Source: Streptomyces sp. Je 1-79 (GTDB lineage Bacteria > Actinomycetota > Actinomycetes > Streptomycetales > Streptomycetaceae). From it: a DNA stretch of 64,000 bases. The stretch is taken from NCBI RefSeq assembly GCF_025195125.1, contig NZ_JAMGSL010000018.1, forward strand, positions 1 to 64,000, written 5' to 3'. Both the position numbers and the translations under genes were made by a program. Shown piece after piece: positions 42,545-51,087 of this stretch (its first letter is position 1; the number at the start of each line of letters is the position of its first letter). The notes under the pieces were generated by a model that had not been told where the DNA came from, searched no databases, and saw only the letters and a program-made list of their open reading frames with translations.

Positions 42545-43327
42545 TCACGTGCCCGCCAGCGGCATCGCGGCGGCGACCAGCCGGCCGTTGACCGCGGCCT
42601 TCTCCAGGGCGTCCCGCAGCAGGTCCTCGCGCGGCTGCTGGCCGATCGACCCGACCGGGGCGGCGAAGACCAGGACCGTGTGCGACTTGTTGGCCGCCGC
42701 GCGCCAGCCCTCGGTGACCTGGAGCGGCTGGTGCGCCTGCCACCAGGCGGCCTGGCCGCTGCCGCCCGTGCCGGGCTGGAGCACGGAGTGCAGCTGGCCC
42801 ATGGCCACGAGCACGGACCAGCCGGGGAGGGTGCCCGGCCTCTGGTTCACGTCGGCGATCGGCTGGAAGCCCTGCTCGATCAGGAGCGGCAGGAACTCGT
42901 CGCTCAGCCCGTCCGAGCCCGGGCGGGCGACCGGCGCGGTCGGTTCGACGACCAGGGCCGGGTGCAGCTCGCCCTCGATCAGGACGAGTCCGCTGGTGAC
43001 ACCCAGCACCGCCTGCTCGGGGTGGGCGGCGCTCAGTTCGTCCGCCGCGTCCGTCGCCGCGATGGAGCGGACGGCGCCCTGGAGCTGCTCCTCGGCGACC
43101 TTGACCACCTGGGACGGGATGCAGCTGGCGTGGGCGAACGCCAGGACGGCGGTCTCCTCGCCGACGAACAGCACCGTGCTCGTGCGCTCCTGGTCGGAGT
43201 CGCCCGGCGTGCGGCAGGAGGTGCAGTCGTAGCTGCCCGGGGCGTTGTCGCCGGCGAGCAGCCGGTCCGCTTCTTCGTCGCCGATCTCGGCGCGTACGTC
43301 CTCGCTGACGTCGAGCATGCGCGGCAC
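42545..43327 (-). CDS. Hypothetical protein, conserved-looking, CxxC motif
   Basis: Encodes 260 aa from GTG 43327 with GGGAG 6 nt upstream (ATG 43318 possible). A CTSCRTPG motif at about 35-42 could bind metal; no zinc partner pair is obvious. The rest is mixed alpha/beta with repeated topology around LVLIEGELHPALVVEPT and WSVLVAMGQLHSVLQ, so perhaps two similar domains. No signal peptide or membrane segment. Function unknown. Confidence 0.8.
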   Translation of the reverse strand: MPRMLDVSEDVRAEIGDEEADRLLAGDNAPGSYDCTSCRTPGDSDQERTSTVLFVGEETAVLAFAHASCIPSQVVKVAEEQLQGAVRSIAATDAADELSAAHPEQAVLGVTSGLVLIEGELHPALVVEPTAPVARPGSDGLSDEFLPLLIEQGFQPIADVNQRPGTLPGWSVLVAMGQLHSVLQPGTGGSGQAAWWQAHQPLQVTEGWRAAANKSHTVLVFAAPVGSIGQQPREDLLRDALEKAAVNGRLVAAAMPLAGT

Positions 43328-43508
43328 GGGGGGCTCCCTGGACTCGGTACGTGCGACGCCGGGCGGTTCCCGGCTCGTCTCATGACGAGTTCAACGGGGA
43401 AGGCTCGGCCGGGGTCACGCGTTCGGGTCCGGCAACTTGTGTGACTCCGACCGGGTGGGTGATGCGGCTCCTCCCGCGCGGCACGGCAGCGGGCGCCCGT
43501 CCACTGCC

Positions 43509-43514
43509 TAGCCT
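43509..43514 (+). promoter_or_regulatory. Putative -10 box of leaderless rpf-like promoter
   Basis: TAGCCT lies 6 nt before ATG 43521. Unlike some rpf genes in Streptomyces there is no long leader that could hold a riboswitch. Confidence 0.5.
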
Positions 43515-43520
43515 GCCGCG

Positions 43521-44078
43521 ATGTCGAAGATCAGATTGTGGGCGGCCGGTGCGTCCGCCGCGGCGCTGATGGCCCTCGTTCCGGCACCGGCCCAGGCGCG
43601 GGCGGCGCACGAGCCGGTCCGGCCCGCCTCCCTCCCCGCCTACGCCTGTGCCACGGACCAGTGGCCGTGGGGCTGCGTCGCCGAGTGCGAGAGCGGCGGC
43701 CGCTGGCACATCAACACCGGGAACGGCTTCTACGGCGGCCTCCAGTTCTGGCAGCCGACCTGGGAGGAGCACGGCGGGCTGCGCTACGCGAAGCGGGCCG
43801 ACCTGGCGACCCGCCCGCAGCAGATCACGGTCGCGGAGGCGGTCCTGCGCACGCAGGGGTGGGGGGCCTGGCCGGTCTGCTCCAAGCGGTACGGACTGAG
43901 CGGGCGGGCGCACGTGGTCCAGCCGGGCGACACCCTCAGCTCGGTCGCCCGGCGGTTCGGGATCGCGGGCGGCTGGCAGGCGCTGTACCAGGCGAACCGG
44001 AGCGCCGTGGGGGCCGATCCGGACCGGCTCCTCGTCGGAACGATGCTGCGAATCTCACCGCTCACCGCCCTGCGGTGA
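43521..44078 (+). CDS. Resuscitation-promoting-factor-like transglycosylase with LysM domain
   Basis: Encodes 185 aa from ATG 43521. A signal peptide (about 1-28, ending PAPAQARA) leads to an Rpf lytic transglycosylase domain (about 40-120) with CVAECESGGRWHINTGNGFY; the Glu in CESGG (residue 57) is the expected catalytic acid. A LysM domain follows (about 130-180, HVVQPGDTLSSVARRFGI). It is secreted to cut peptidoglycan during germination or growth. The 3' end overlaps the convergent livF-like gene by 17 bp. Confidence 0.94.
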   Translation: MSKIRLWAAGASAAALMALVPAPAQARAAHEPVRPASLPAYACATDQWPWGCVAECESGGRWHINTGNGFYGGLQFWQPTWEEHGGLRYAKRADLATRPQQITVAEAVLRTQGWGAWPVCSKRYGLSGRAHVVQPGDTLSSVARRFGIAGGWQALYQANRSAVGADPDRLLVGTMLRISPLTALR

Positions 44079-44718
44079 ACTCGGCGGCCTCCCCGCTGAA
44101 CGCGAGGGAGCCGCGGCGCAGTTCGTGCAGCAGCGTGCCGGGCGGCAGCCCGGGCGGGGGCCGCTGCTCGGCGAGGACGACGGCGGCGCCCTGGCGGGCG
44201 AGGGCGGCGAGCAGCCCGTACGTACGCGAGGAGACCGCGGGCGACATGCCGAGGGACGGCTCGTCGACCAGGACCACGCGGGCGGGCGTCCGCAGGGCCC
44301 GGGAGAGCGCGAGCATCCGGCGCTCGCCGCCGGAGAGGGTGCCGGCCGGGCGCGCGAGCAGGGGCACCAGTTCGGGGTAGGCCGCCAGGGCCCGCTCCCG
44401 GTCCCCGGGGGCGAGGTCCAGGTTCTCGGCGACGGTGAGCGTCGCGTACACCGCCCGGAGATCCGGTACGAAGCACAGTCCGCGCCGTGCCCGGGCGTGG
44501 GCGTGGAGGCGGGTCACGTCCGCGCCGCCCCACACGACCCGGCCGGAGGCCAGGGGCACGGTGCCGGCGAGGGCGCGCAGGGCGGTCGTGCGGCCGGAGC
44601 CGTTGCGGCCGACGAGGACGGTGACGGTCGCGGACGGGACGGGCAGGTCGAGGCCGTGCAGGGCCTCCAGGGGGCCGTAGCGGACGCGGGCGGCGCGCAG
44701 GGCGATCTCGACGCTCAT
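44062..44718 (-). CDS. Branched-chain amino-acid-type ABC transporter ATP-binding protein, LivF-like
   Basis: Encodes 218 aa from ATG 44718. Walker A reads GRNGSGRTT (Lys to Arg), signature LSGGERRMLALSRAL, Walker B VVLVDEPSLGMSP. The SLGMSP segment is typical of LivF. It pairs with the fused LivHMG chain encoded directly upstream with ATGA overlap. The P-loop Arg is unusual and may lower ATP hydrolysis at one site of the dimer. Confidence 0.9.
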   Translation of the reverse strand: MSVEIALRAARVRYGPLEALHGLDLPVPSATVTVLVGRNGSGRTTALRALAGTVPLASGRVVWGGADVTRLHAHARARRGLCFVPDLRAVYATLTVAENLDLAPGDRERALAAYPELVPLLARPAGTLSGGERRMLALSRALRTPARVVLVDEPSLGMSPAVSSRTYGLLAALARQGAAVVLAEQRPPPGLPPGTLLHELRRGSLAFSGEAAEFTAGR

Positions 44719-47360
44719 GACACGATCCGGCCTCCTTCCATGGTGTGGACGGTGTGGGCGACGCCGGCGACGAGGTCCGGGTCGTGCTCGACGAGGAGGA
44801 CGGCGAGGCCGTCGGCGGCGAGGGCGGCGAGGATCCGGACGAGGGCGGCGGTCTCCGCGGCGTCCAGTCCGGCGGAGGGCTCGTCGAGGAGCAGGGTGTG
44901 CGGTCCGCCGGCGAGGGCGCGGGCCAGCTCCACCCGGCGGAGGGTGCCGGTGGGGAGGTCGGCGGCGGGGTGGTGGCGGACGGGGCCGGAGAGGCCGAGG
45001 AGGCGGAGGGCCTGTTCGGCGGTGGCGGGGGAGTGGACGTGGCCCTGCTCGGCGCCGAGGCGGACGTTGTCCTCGACGGTGAGGGAGGGGAAGACCGCGA
45101 GCTGCTGGAACGAACGGGCGACGCCGAGACGGGTGCGGGCGTGGGCGGGGCGGGCGGTGATGTCGGCGCCGTCGAGGGTGACCCGGCCGTCGGTGGGCCG
45201 CAGGGTGCCGGCGAGGCAGTCGAAGAAGGTGCTCTTGCCGGCGCCGTTGGGGCCGACGAGGGCGGTGACGCGGCCGGGGGCGAGGGCGACGGTGACGTCG
45301 GTGAGGGCGGTGAGGCCGCCGGGGTAGGTGAGGGTGAGGCGATGTGCCCGGAGCCGCGCCGGGGCCGGGGCCGGTGCCGGCCGGCGGGGGCGCGGCCGGA
45401 CTCCGTCCGGCCCGGTGTTCCCCCCGCGCGTACCGCTGGGCGGGGAAGGCGCGGGGGCACCGGTGGGTCGTGGCGCGCCGGTGGCGGGTGCCGGTGCTCG
45501 CGTGGGGCCACCCGTGGGTCGTACCGCGTCGGCGGGGGCTGTCGGCGTCCGCGCGGGGCCACCGGTGGGCCGTGGCGCGTGGGTGGCGGGGGCCGGTGCC
45601 CGGCGGGTGGGCAGCCAGGACGTCAGGGGCGGGATGCGGCCCGTCAGGGCGGCCAGGACACCGATCGCGGCCGCTGCCACGCCGCCCCTCGTGCCCGCGT
45701 CCAGGCCGACCAGGAGGGCCGCCGCGGCCAGCGGGGAGAGGAGGCTGTCGGCGCCCAGGACGATGATCGCGGCGAACCAGAGGAGGCCGCGGACCGGGTC
45801 GTAGGCCTCCGGGTCGAAGGCGCGCAGGCCCATGCCCAGGAGGCCGCCGCCCAGGGCCGCCAGGGCCGCGCCCAGGACGAAGGCCAGGATCTTGAGCAGG
45901 CCCACCCGCACCCCGGACGCCTCCGCGCCCGCCTCGTGGTCGCGCAGGGCGGCGAGCGCCCGGCCCGTGCGGCCCCGGCGCAGGGCGGCGACCAGGACGA
46001 GGCAGCCGGCCAGGACGACGAGCTCCAGGGCGTAGAAAAGGCGGTCGTCGGTGAAGCCCGCCGGGCGCCCGAGCTCCAGGCCGGCCGTGGCGTACGGCTG
46101 CGCGAAGACGAACCGGCTCACCGCCACCCCGACCGCCAGCGTCGCGAGCGCCAGCGCGAGGCCGTGCCGACGGATGGCCGGCCAGCCCGTGACCAGGCCC
46201 AGCGCGGCCACGACGACCACGGCCAGCCCGAGCGCCGGCAGCTCCGGCAGGCCGCCCGCCGCGAGCAGCGCCGTGAACAACGCGCCCAGACCCGCGTACG
46301 CCGCCTGCCCGAGCGCGATCTGCCCGCCCCGGCCCGTCACCACCACCAGGGAGAGCAGCACGATCGCGAGCGCCGGGACCTGGATCGCCGTGTGCAGATC
46401 CGTACCGGCCAGGCCCAGGGGGAGCAGGAAGAGCACGCCGACCGTGAGCCACACCCCCCGCGGGGTCCGGGGCTCGACGGCCGGCGGCGGCAGCGCGTCC
46501 TGGCCGCGCCCCCCGACCCCCGGCAGGACCAGCGCGGCCACAAGGAGGGCGAGCACGAACAGGTTCGCCCCCACCGCCTGCACCAGCGGCCCCGCCCACC
46601 CCTCCGGGTGGAGACGGGTCAGCTGCGCCTGCGCCACCCCGAGCGCCAGGGCCGTCACCACCGCGACCGGCAGGCTCCGCATCCGGGCCACCACCGCGAC
46701 CGCGATCACCTCGACGACGAGAAGCGGCATCCCGTAGGGGTCGAGCCGTACGTACGGGGCGAGCAGCACCCCCGTCAGACCCGCCGTGAACGCGCCGAAC
46801 GCCCATCCCGCCGCCGACACCCGGTCCGCGTCGATCCCGCCCAGCATCGCCAGCGGCCGGTTGTCCACCACCGCCCGCAGCTCCCGCCCGAACCGGGTCC
46901 ACCGATTCACCGCCCCCACCGCCACGGCCAGCAGGACCACAGCAGCGAGCTGCGTCCACGGGTCGTCGCCGAGCAGCACCGGCGCGTCCGCGCGCGCCCC
47001 GGTGCCCCACACCAGGGCCGCGCCGCCCACCAGCAGGACGAAGACGCCGATGGAGGCCACCAGGGTCTGCGCCGGGTTGGAGCCGAGGAGCGCCAGCGGC
47101 CGGAACACGGCCCGGTCGAGGACCAGGCCGATCCCGGGCGCGACCACGACCAGCGTCACCAGCGCGCCCAGGGACAGCGGCCAGCCCCACTCGACCACCA
47201 GCTGCCGCAGGACGTACGCGCAGACCATGGCGATCGCCCCGTGCGCCAGGTTGAGCACGCCGGTCGCGCGGTACGTGACGATCAGCCCGATGCCGGTGAG
47301 CGCGGCGGCGCTGCCGACCGCCAGTCCGGCGAGGGTGAGGTCGTACGTCAGCGAGGCCAC
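44715..47360 (-). CDS. Fused LivH-LivM-LivG branched-chain amino-acid-type ABC transporter
   Basis: Encodes 881 aa from GTG 47360. Residues about 1-285 are a LivH-like permease (YRATGVLNLAHGAIAMVCAY), about 300-590 a LivM-like permease (GRGGQIALGQAAYAGLGALF), about 590-675 a Pro/Thr-rich linker with repeated RPTGGP units, and about 680-881 a LivG ATPase with Walker A GPNGAGKST and Walker B TLLLDEPSAGLD. The signature LSGGQ is replaced by LPTGTLRRVE. The family normally has four separate proteins. Substrate may be a branched-chain amino acid, amide or urea. Confidence 0.93.
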   Translation of the reverse strand: MASLTYDLTLAGLAVGSAAALTGIGLIVTYRATGVLNLAHGAIAMVCAYVLRQLVVEWGWPLSLGALVTLVVVAPGIGLVLDRAVFRPLALLGSNPAQTLVASIGVFVLLVGGAALVWGTGARADAPVLLGDDPWTQLAAVVLLAVAVGAVNRWTRFGRELRAVVDNRPLAMLGGIDADRVSAAGWAFGAFTAGLTGVLLAPYVRLDPYGMPLLVVEVIAVAVVARMRSLPVAVVTALALGVAQAQLTRLHPEGWAGPLVQAVGANLFVLALLVAALVLPGVGGRGQDALPPPAVEPRTPRGVWLTVGVLFLLPLGLAGTDLHTAIQVPALAIVLLSLVVVTGRGGQIALGQAAYAGLGALFTALLAAGGLPELPALGLAVVVVAALGLVTGWPAIRRHGLALALATLAVGVAVSRFVFAQPYATAGLELGRPAGFTDDRLFYALELVVLAGCLVLVAALRRGRTGRALAALRDHEAGAEASGVRVGLLKILAFVLGAALAALGGGLLGMGLRAFDPEAYDPVRGLLWFAAIIVLGADSLLSPLAAAALLVGLDAGTRGGVAAAAIGVLAALTGRIPPLTSWLPTRRAPAPATHAPRPTGGPARTPTAPADAVRPTGGPTRAPAPATGAPRPTGAPAPSPPSGTRGGNTGPDGVRPRPRRPAPAPAPARLRAHRLTLTYPGGLTALTDVTVALAPGRVTALVGPNGAGKSTFFDCLAGTLRPTDGRVTLDGADITARPAHARTRLGVARSFQQLAVFPSLTVEDNVRLGAEQGHVHSPATAEQALRLLGLSGPVRHHPAADLPTGTLRRVELARALAGGPHTLLLDEPSAGLDAAETAALVRILAALAADGLAVLLVEHDPDLVAGVAHTVHTMEGGRIVS

Positions 47361-47746
47361 GGCTCACACACCGGACAGGCGCCGAGCTCGGCGTCCCCCG
47401 CCGGTTCGGCATCCGCCCGGCCCGCCACCAGCGGGCAGTCGGGCCGGTGGGCGAGCGTCCCGCCCGGTACCCGGACCGGGGGCTCGTCCGAGGAGGGCGG
47501 GGCCGTGTCCTCCGGGGTCCCGGCGGCAGGCGTGGGCCTGCGCACCGGAAGCCGGCCCGCCGCCCCGACGAGCACCGCCCCGGCCACGATCAGTGCCGCT
47601 CCCGGCACCGTGCACGAGGCGAGATAGGGCAGCTGCCGCTCCGCGAAGCGCTCGCCGGAGATGCCGTACCAGCCCAGGACGCAGAGCACCGCGCCCCCAG
47701 CCGCCGCCGCGACACCGGCCCACAGCAGTCCCCGGGATGCCGGCAC
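47348..47746 (-). CDS. Small membrane protein with Cys-containing tail
   Basis: Encodes 132 aa from GTG 47746 with GGGAGG upstream. Two transmembrane segments (about 8-28 and 45-65), then a Pro-rich cytosolic or external tail ending HRPDCPLVAGR and ACPVCEPW, with three Cys and one His that could bind zinc. It overlaps the fused liv gene by 13 bp, so is likely part of the same operon. No family recognised. Confidence 0.75.
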   Translation of the reverse strand: MPASRGLLWAGVAAAAGGAVLCVLGWYGISGERFAERQLPYLASCTVPGAALIVAGAVLVGAAGRLPVRRPTPAAGTPEDTAPPSSDEPPVRVPGGTLAHRPDCPLVAGRADAEPAGDAELGACPVCEPWPR

Positions 47747-47876
47747 GGGACCTCCCTCACCTCAGCCCCCCGACCGACTCGCCCCTGATGTTCCCTTCCT
47801 TGCACTATGCCCGGAACCGGCTCACCCTGGAATCATCGGGCCGCTCGGCCCCGACGGACACCCGGTGGTGAGCCAG

Positions 47877-48383
47877 ATGGTTCTCAAGCGACGCGGTGGA
47901 CGCTCCCGCTCTCGTATCGCCGCCCTGGCGGCCGCCTCGGTTCTGGTGGCCGGGCCCGTCCTCGCGGGCTGCGGGAGCGACGACGGCGACTCGGCCGCCC
48001 CGGCGACCGAGACGGCCGCCACCGAACCGGACGACCCGGCCGCCGCCCGGGCGGAGATCACCGAGAACTGGACCACCTTCTTCGACCCCGACACCCCGGT
48101 GGCGGAGCGGGCGGAGCTGCTGGAGAACGGCGAGCAGATGCGGCCGGCCCTCGAAGCCCTCCTGGGCAACCAGGCCGCGTCCGCGGCCACGGCGAAGGTC
48201 AAGGGGATCGAGTTCACCTCGCCGAACGACGCGAACGTGACCTACGACCTGCTGGTCTCCGGGGCCCCGGCCGTGCCCGACTCCCGGGGCACGTCCGTCT
48301 TCCAGGAGGACACCTGGAAGGTGTCCCTGAAGACCCTGTGCGGCCTGGCACAGCTCAGCGGTGCGACCGTTCCGGGTTGCTGA
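47877..48383 (+). CDS. Putative secreted lipoprotein
   Basis: Encodes 168 aa from ATG 47877 (GTG 47868 possible). Basic start VLKRRGGRSRSRIAALAA, hydrophobic stretch and lipobox GPVLAGC give a lipoprotein signal. The mature part has a Thr/Ala/Asp-rich linker, then EITENWTTFFDPDTPVAERAE and a mixed strand region with VTYDLLVSG and FQEDTWKVSLKTLC, resembling small Streptomyces lipoproteins with an NTF2-like fold (uncertain). It overlaps the next gene. Confidence 0.8.
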   Translation: MVLKRRGGRSRSRIAALAAASVLVAGPVLAGCGSDDGDSAAPATETAATEPDDPAAARAEITENWTTFFDPDTPVAERAELLENGEQMRPALEALLGNQAASAATAKVKGIEFTSPNDANVTYDLLVSGAPAVPDSRGTSVFQEDTWKVSLKTLCGLAQLSGATVPGC

Positions 48384-49650
48384 GTGGACAGGGGCGCTGC
48401 TCCTGGCCGCGCTGCTCGCCCTGACCACGGCGTGCGGCAGCCGGCTCCCGGAGCGCGCGTTCGAGACGCGGCCCACCGCCACTTTCCCCTCCGGCGGTGA
48501 GCCGCTCAAGATCGGCATCATCACCAGCGCCACCAGCCCCGTCGGCGGCGACGCGTTCTCCGGCCCGCGCGACGGAGCCCGCGCCTGGTTCGACGCCCTC
48601 AACGCCCGCGGAGGGCTGAACGGACGCCGGGTCGAGGTCGTCACCTGCGACGACGGCGGCAGCGGCGTCGGCAACAACGAGTGCGTGCACCGGCTGATCG
48701 ACGAGCAGAAGGTGTTCGCCCTGGTCGCCACCACCGCCCTCGACTACGCCGGGGCCCCACTGGTCGCCAGGGCCGGCGTTCCCGACATCGGGGGACAGCC
48801 GCTCACCCCGGCGTACGACACCTATCCGCATCTGTACGGGATCTACGGCAGCCTGGCCCCGCGCACCGGCGCGGCGCCCGGCTGGGGCGGGGTCCTGTAC
48901 GGCGGGACCGAGGTCTACCGCTGGTTCGCACGCGAGCACGGCGCCCGTACCGCCGCGGTCGTCGCCTACAACCAGGCCGCTTCGACCGCGTACGCCCGGC
49001 TGATCTCCGACGGGCTGCGGGCCGAGGGCTACCGGGTCGTCGAGGAGCAGGTCGACTTCGCCCTGCCCAACTTCCGTGCCGTCGCGGCCGATCTGCGGGC
49101 CCAGGGCGCCGACCTCGTCTTCGACGCCATGGACACCCACGGCAACGCCCGGCTCTGCGCGGCGATGGAGGAGCTCGGCGTCAAGGTCACCGCCAAGGTG
49201 ACCAACGTCCAGAACTGGAACGCGACCGTGCCGCGCGACTACGCCGACTCACCCGGCTGCCGGGCCTCGCTCTTCGCCACCGGCTCCAGCCGGAACTACG
49301 AGGACACCGGGCAGCCGGCCGTCCGGGAGTTCCGGGCGGCGATGGGCGATCGCCCGCTTTCCCAGTGGCAGTTGGAGGGCTGGGCGGCCGCCATGTGGTT
49401 CACGGACGCGGCGCTCTCGTGCGGGGACCGGCTCAGCCGCGCCTGCGTCGAGGAGTTCCTCAACCGGCCGGAGCCGTACACCGCCCGCGGACTGCTGCTG
49501 CCCGTACGCTTCGAGAAGCTCGCCGAACCGCCGAAGACCCGTGACACCTGTCTGTCCGTGGCCCGTTGGCAGGACGGACGGGGATGGGTCAGCCAGGGCG
49601 ACATGAACACGAACTGCGCCACCGTCCCCCAACTCGGCTACCGGCCCTGA
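48361..49650 (+). CDS. ABC transporter substrate-binding lipoprotein (LivK-like)
   Basis: Encodes 429 aa from GTG 48361. Signal with lipobox LALTTAC. The periplasmic-binding-protein type I fold shows LKIGIITSATSPVGGDAF, a GARAWFDALNARGGLNGRRVEVV block typical of LivK and VQNWNATVPRDYADSP. It is divergent from the fused liv permease/ATPase operon and is the likely binding protein for it. The ligand is not evident. It overlaps the previous gene by 23 bp. Confidence 0.92.
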   Translation: MRPFRVAEWTGALLLAALLALTTACGSRLPERAFETRPTATFPSGGEPLKIGIITSATSPVGGDAFSGPRDGARAWFDALNARGGLNGRRVEVVTCDDGGSGVGNNECVHRLIDEQKVFALVATTALDYAGAPLVARAGVPDIGGQPLTPAYDTYPHLYGIYGSLAPRTGAAPGWGGVLYGGTEVYRWFAREHGARTAAVVAYNQAASTAYARLISDGLRAEGYRVVEEQVDFALPNFRAVAADLRAQGADLVFDAMDTHGNARLCAAMEELGVKVTAKVTNVQNWNATVPRDYADSPGCRASLFATGSSRNYEDTGQPAVREFRAAMGDRPLSQWQLEGWAAAMWFTDAALSCGDRLSRACVEEFLNRPEPYTARGLLLPVRFEKLAEPPKTRDTCLSVARWQDGRGWVSQGDMNTNCATVPQLGYRP

Positions 49651-49731
49651 GCCACCGGCCGTGAACCGGACGAGGTCAGGGCGTACAGTCGCCAGCGACC
49701 GACCAATTGACCGGGGGGAACCGCCAGCCCG

Positions 49732-51009
49732 ATGCGCATCTCGTTTCTGCTTCACAACGCCTACCACATCGGCGGAACCATCCGGACGACGTTCACCCTG
49801 GCCCAGGCCCTCGCCGAGCGTCACGACGTGGAGATCGTCTCCGTCTTCCGGCACCGGAACGCGCCGATCCTGAGCGTCCCCGACGGTGTGACCCTGCGTC
49901 ACCTCGTGGACCTGCGCAAGGACAGCCCCGACTACGACGGCGAGCACCCCGACATCTCCCGGCCGGCCAGGGTCTTTCCGCGCGGCGACGGCCGGTGGAA
50001 GCAGTACAGCGCGCTCACCGACGCCCGGATCGGCGCCCATCTGGCGTCCGTCGAGGCCGACGTGGTGGTGTCGACCCGCCCCGGCCTCAACGTCCACCTC
50101 GCGCGGCAGACCCGCCGCGGCCCGGTCCTCGTCGGCCAGGAACACCTGATCCTGGACGGCCACACCTACCGGCTGCGCCGTGAGATCGCCCACCGGTACG
50201 CGGTCCTCGACGCCGTCACCACGGTCACCGAGGCCGACGCCCGCTCCTACCGCGCCCGGCTGCGGCTGCCCGGCGTACGGATCGACGCGGTGCCCAACAG
50301 CGTGCCCGCGCCGAGCGTCCCGCCCGCCGACCCCGCCTCGAAGGTCGTCGTCGCGGCGGGCCGGCTGACCCCCGTCAAGCGGTACGACGTGCTGGTCGAG
50401 GCCTTCGCCGAGGTGGCCGCGGCGCACCCGGACTGGAAGCTCCGGATCTACGGCACGGGCGACCACTTCGGCAACGTGAAGCAGGCGCTCGCCCGGCAGA
50501 TCGACAAGCTCGGACTCGGCGAGAACGTCTTCCTCATGGGCACCGCCAACCCGATGGAGCCGGAGTGGGCCAAGGGCTCGATCGCCGCCGTCACCTCGCG
50601 GCGCGAGTCCTTCGGCATGACCATCGTCGAGGCGATGCGCTGTGGTCTGCCGGTCGTCTCCACCGACTGTCCGTACGGCCCCCGCGAGATCATCGAGGAC
50701 GGCGTCGACGGCCGCCTCGTGCCCGTCGACGACGTCTCCGCCGTCGCCCGGGCCCTGCTCGAACTCGTCGAGGACGACGAACTGCGCGCCAAGACCGCGC
50801 GGGCCGCGCTGACCGCCGCGGAACGCTTCGACCCGGCCCGCATCGCGGCCCGGCACGAGGAGATCTGGTCCGAACTCGTCGCCCGGGGCACGAGCGGCCG
50901 CACCCACGGGCCGCTCCGCGAAGCCGGCCACCGCGCGGCCGGCACCCTCGTCGACGCCGTGTACGAGCTGAAGCGCCGGATCGGAGTCCTCGTCCGCCGC
51001 TTCCGCTGA
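49732..51009 (+). CDS. Glycosyltransferase family 4 protein
   Basis: Encodes 425 aa from ATG 49732. GT-B fold: N-terminal MRISFLLHNAYHIGGTIRTT; C-terminal donor domain with VVVAAGRLTPVKRYDVLVEAFA, RIYGTGD and SRRESFGMTIVEAMRCGLPVV. Such enzymes extend surface polysaccharides or glycolipids in the cytosol. It has an extra basic tail ending LKRRIGVLVRRFR that may touch the membrane. No related glycan genes adjacent. Confidence 0.92.
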   Translation: MRISFLLHNAYHIGGTIRTTFTLAQALAERHDVEIVSVFRHRNAPILSVPDGVTLRHLVDLRKDSPDYDGEHPDISRPARVFPRGDGRWKQYSALTDARIGAHLASVEADVVVSTRPGLNVHLARQTRRGPVLVGQEHLILDGHTYRLRREIAHRYAVLDAVTTVTEADARSYRARLRLPGVRIDAVPNSVPAPSVPPADPASKVVVAAGRLTPVKRYDVLVEAFAEVAAAHPDWKLRIYGTGDHFGNVKQALARQIDKLGLGENVFLMGTANPMEPEWAKGSIAAVTSRRESFGMTIVEAMRCGLPVVSTDCPYGPREIIEDGVDGRLVPVDDVSAVARALLELVEDDELRAKTARAALTAAERFDPARIAARHEEIWSELVARGTSGRTHGPLREAGHRAAGTLVDAVYELKRRIGVLVRRFR

Positions 51010-51087
51010 CCCCGGGCCCGGACCGGTGGCGCCACGGGCGGGAATCGAGGACCGTGGCTGTCCGCGACTGCTGGCAGACTCGCCCCC

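Noticed and set aside
43328..43520. c-di-AMP (ydaO-type) riboswitch upstream of the rpf-like gene
   Set aside because: The -10 box is 6 nt before the ATG, leaving no leader, and no riboswitch helices were recognised.
44745..47627. 960-aa plus-strand open frame opposite the liv genes
   Set aside because: Composition is Arg/Gln/Gly-rich with no homology; the minus-strand frame encodes clear transporter domains.
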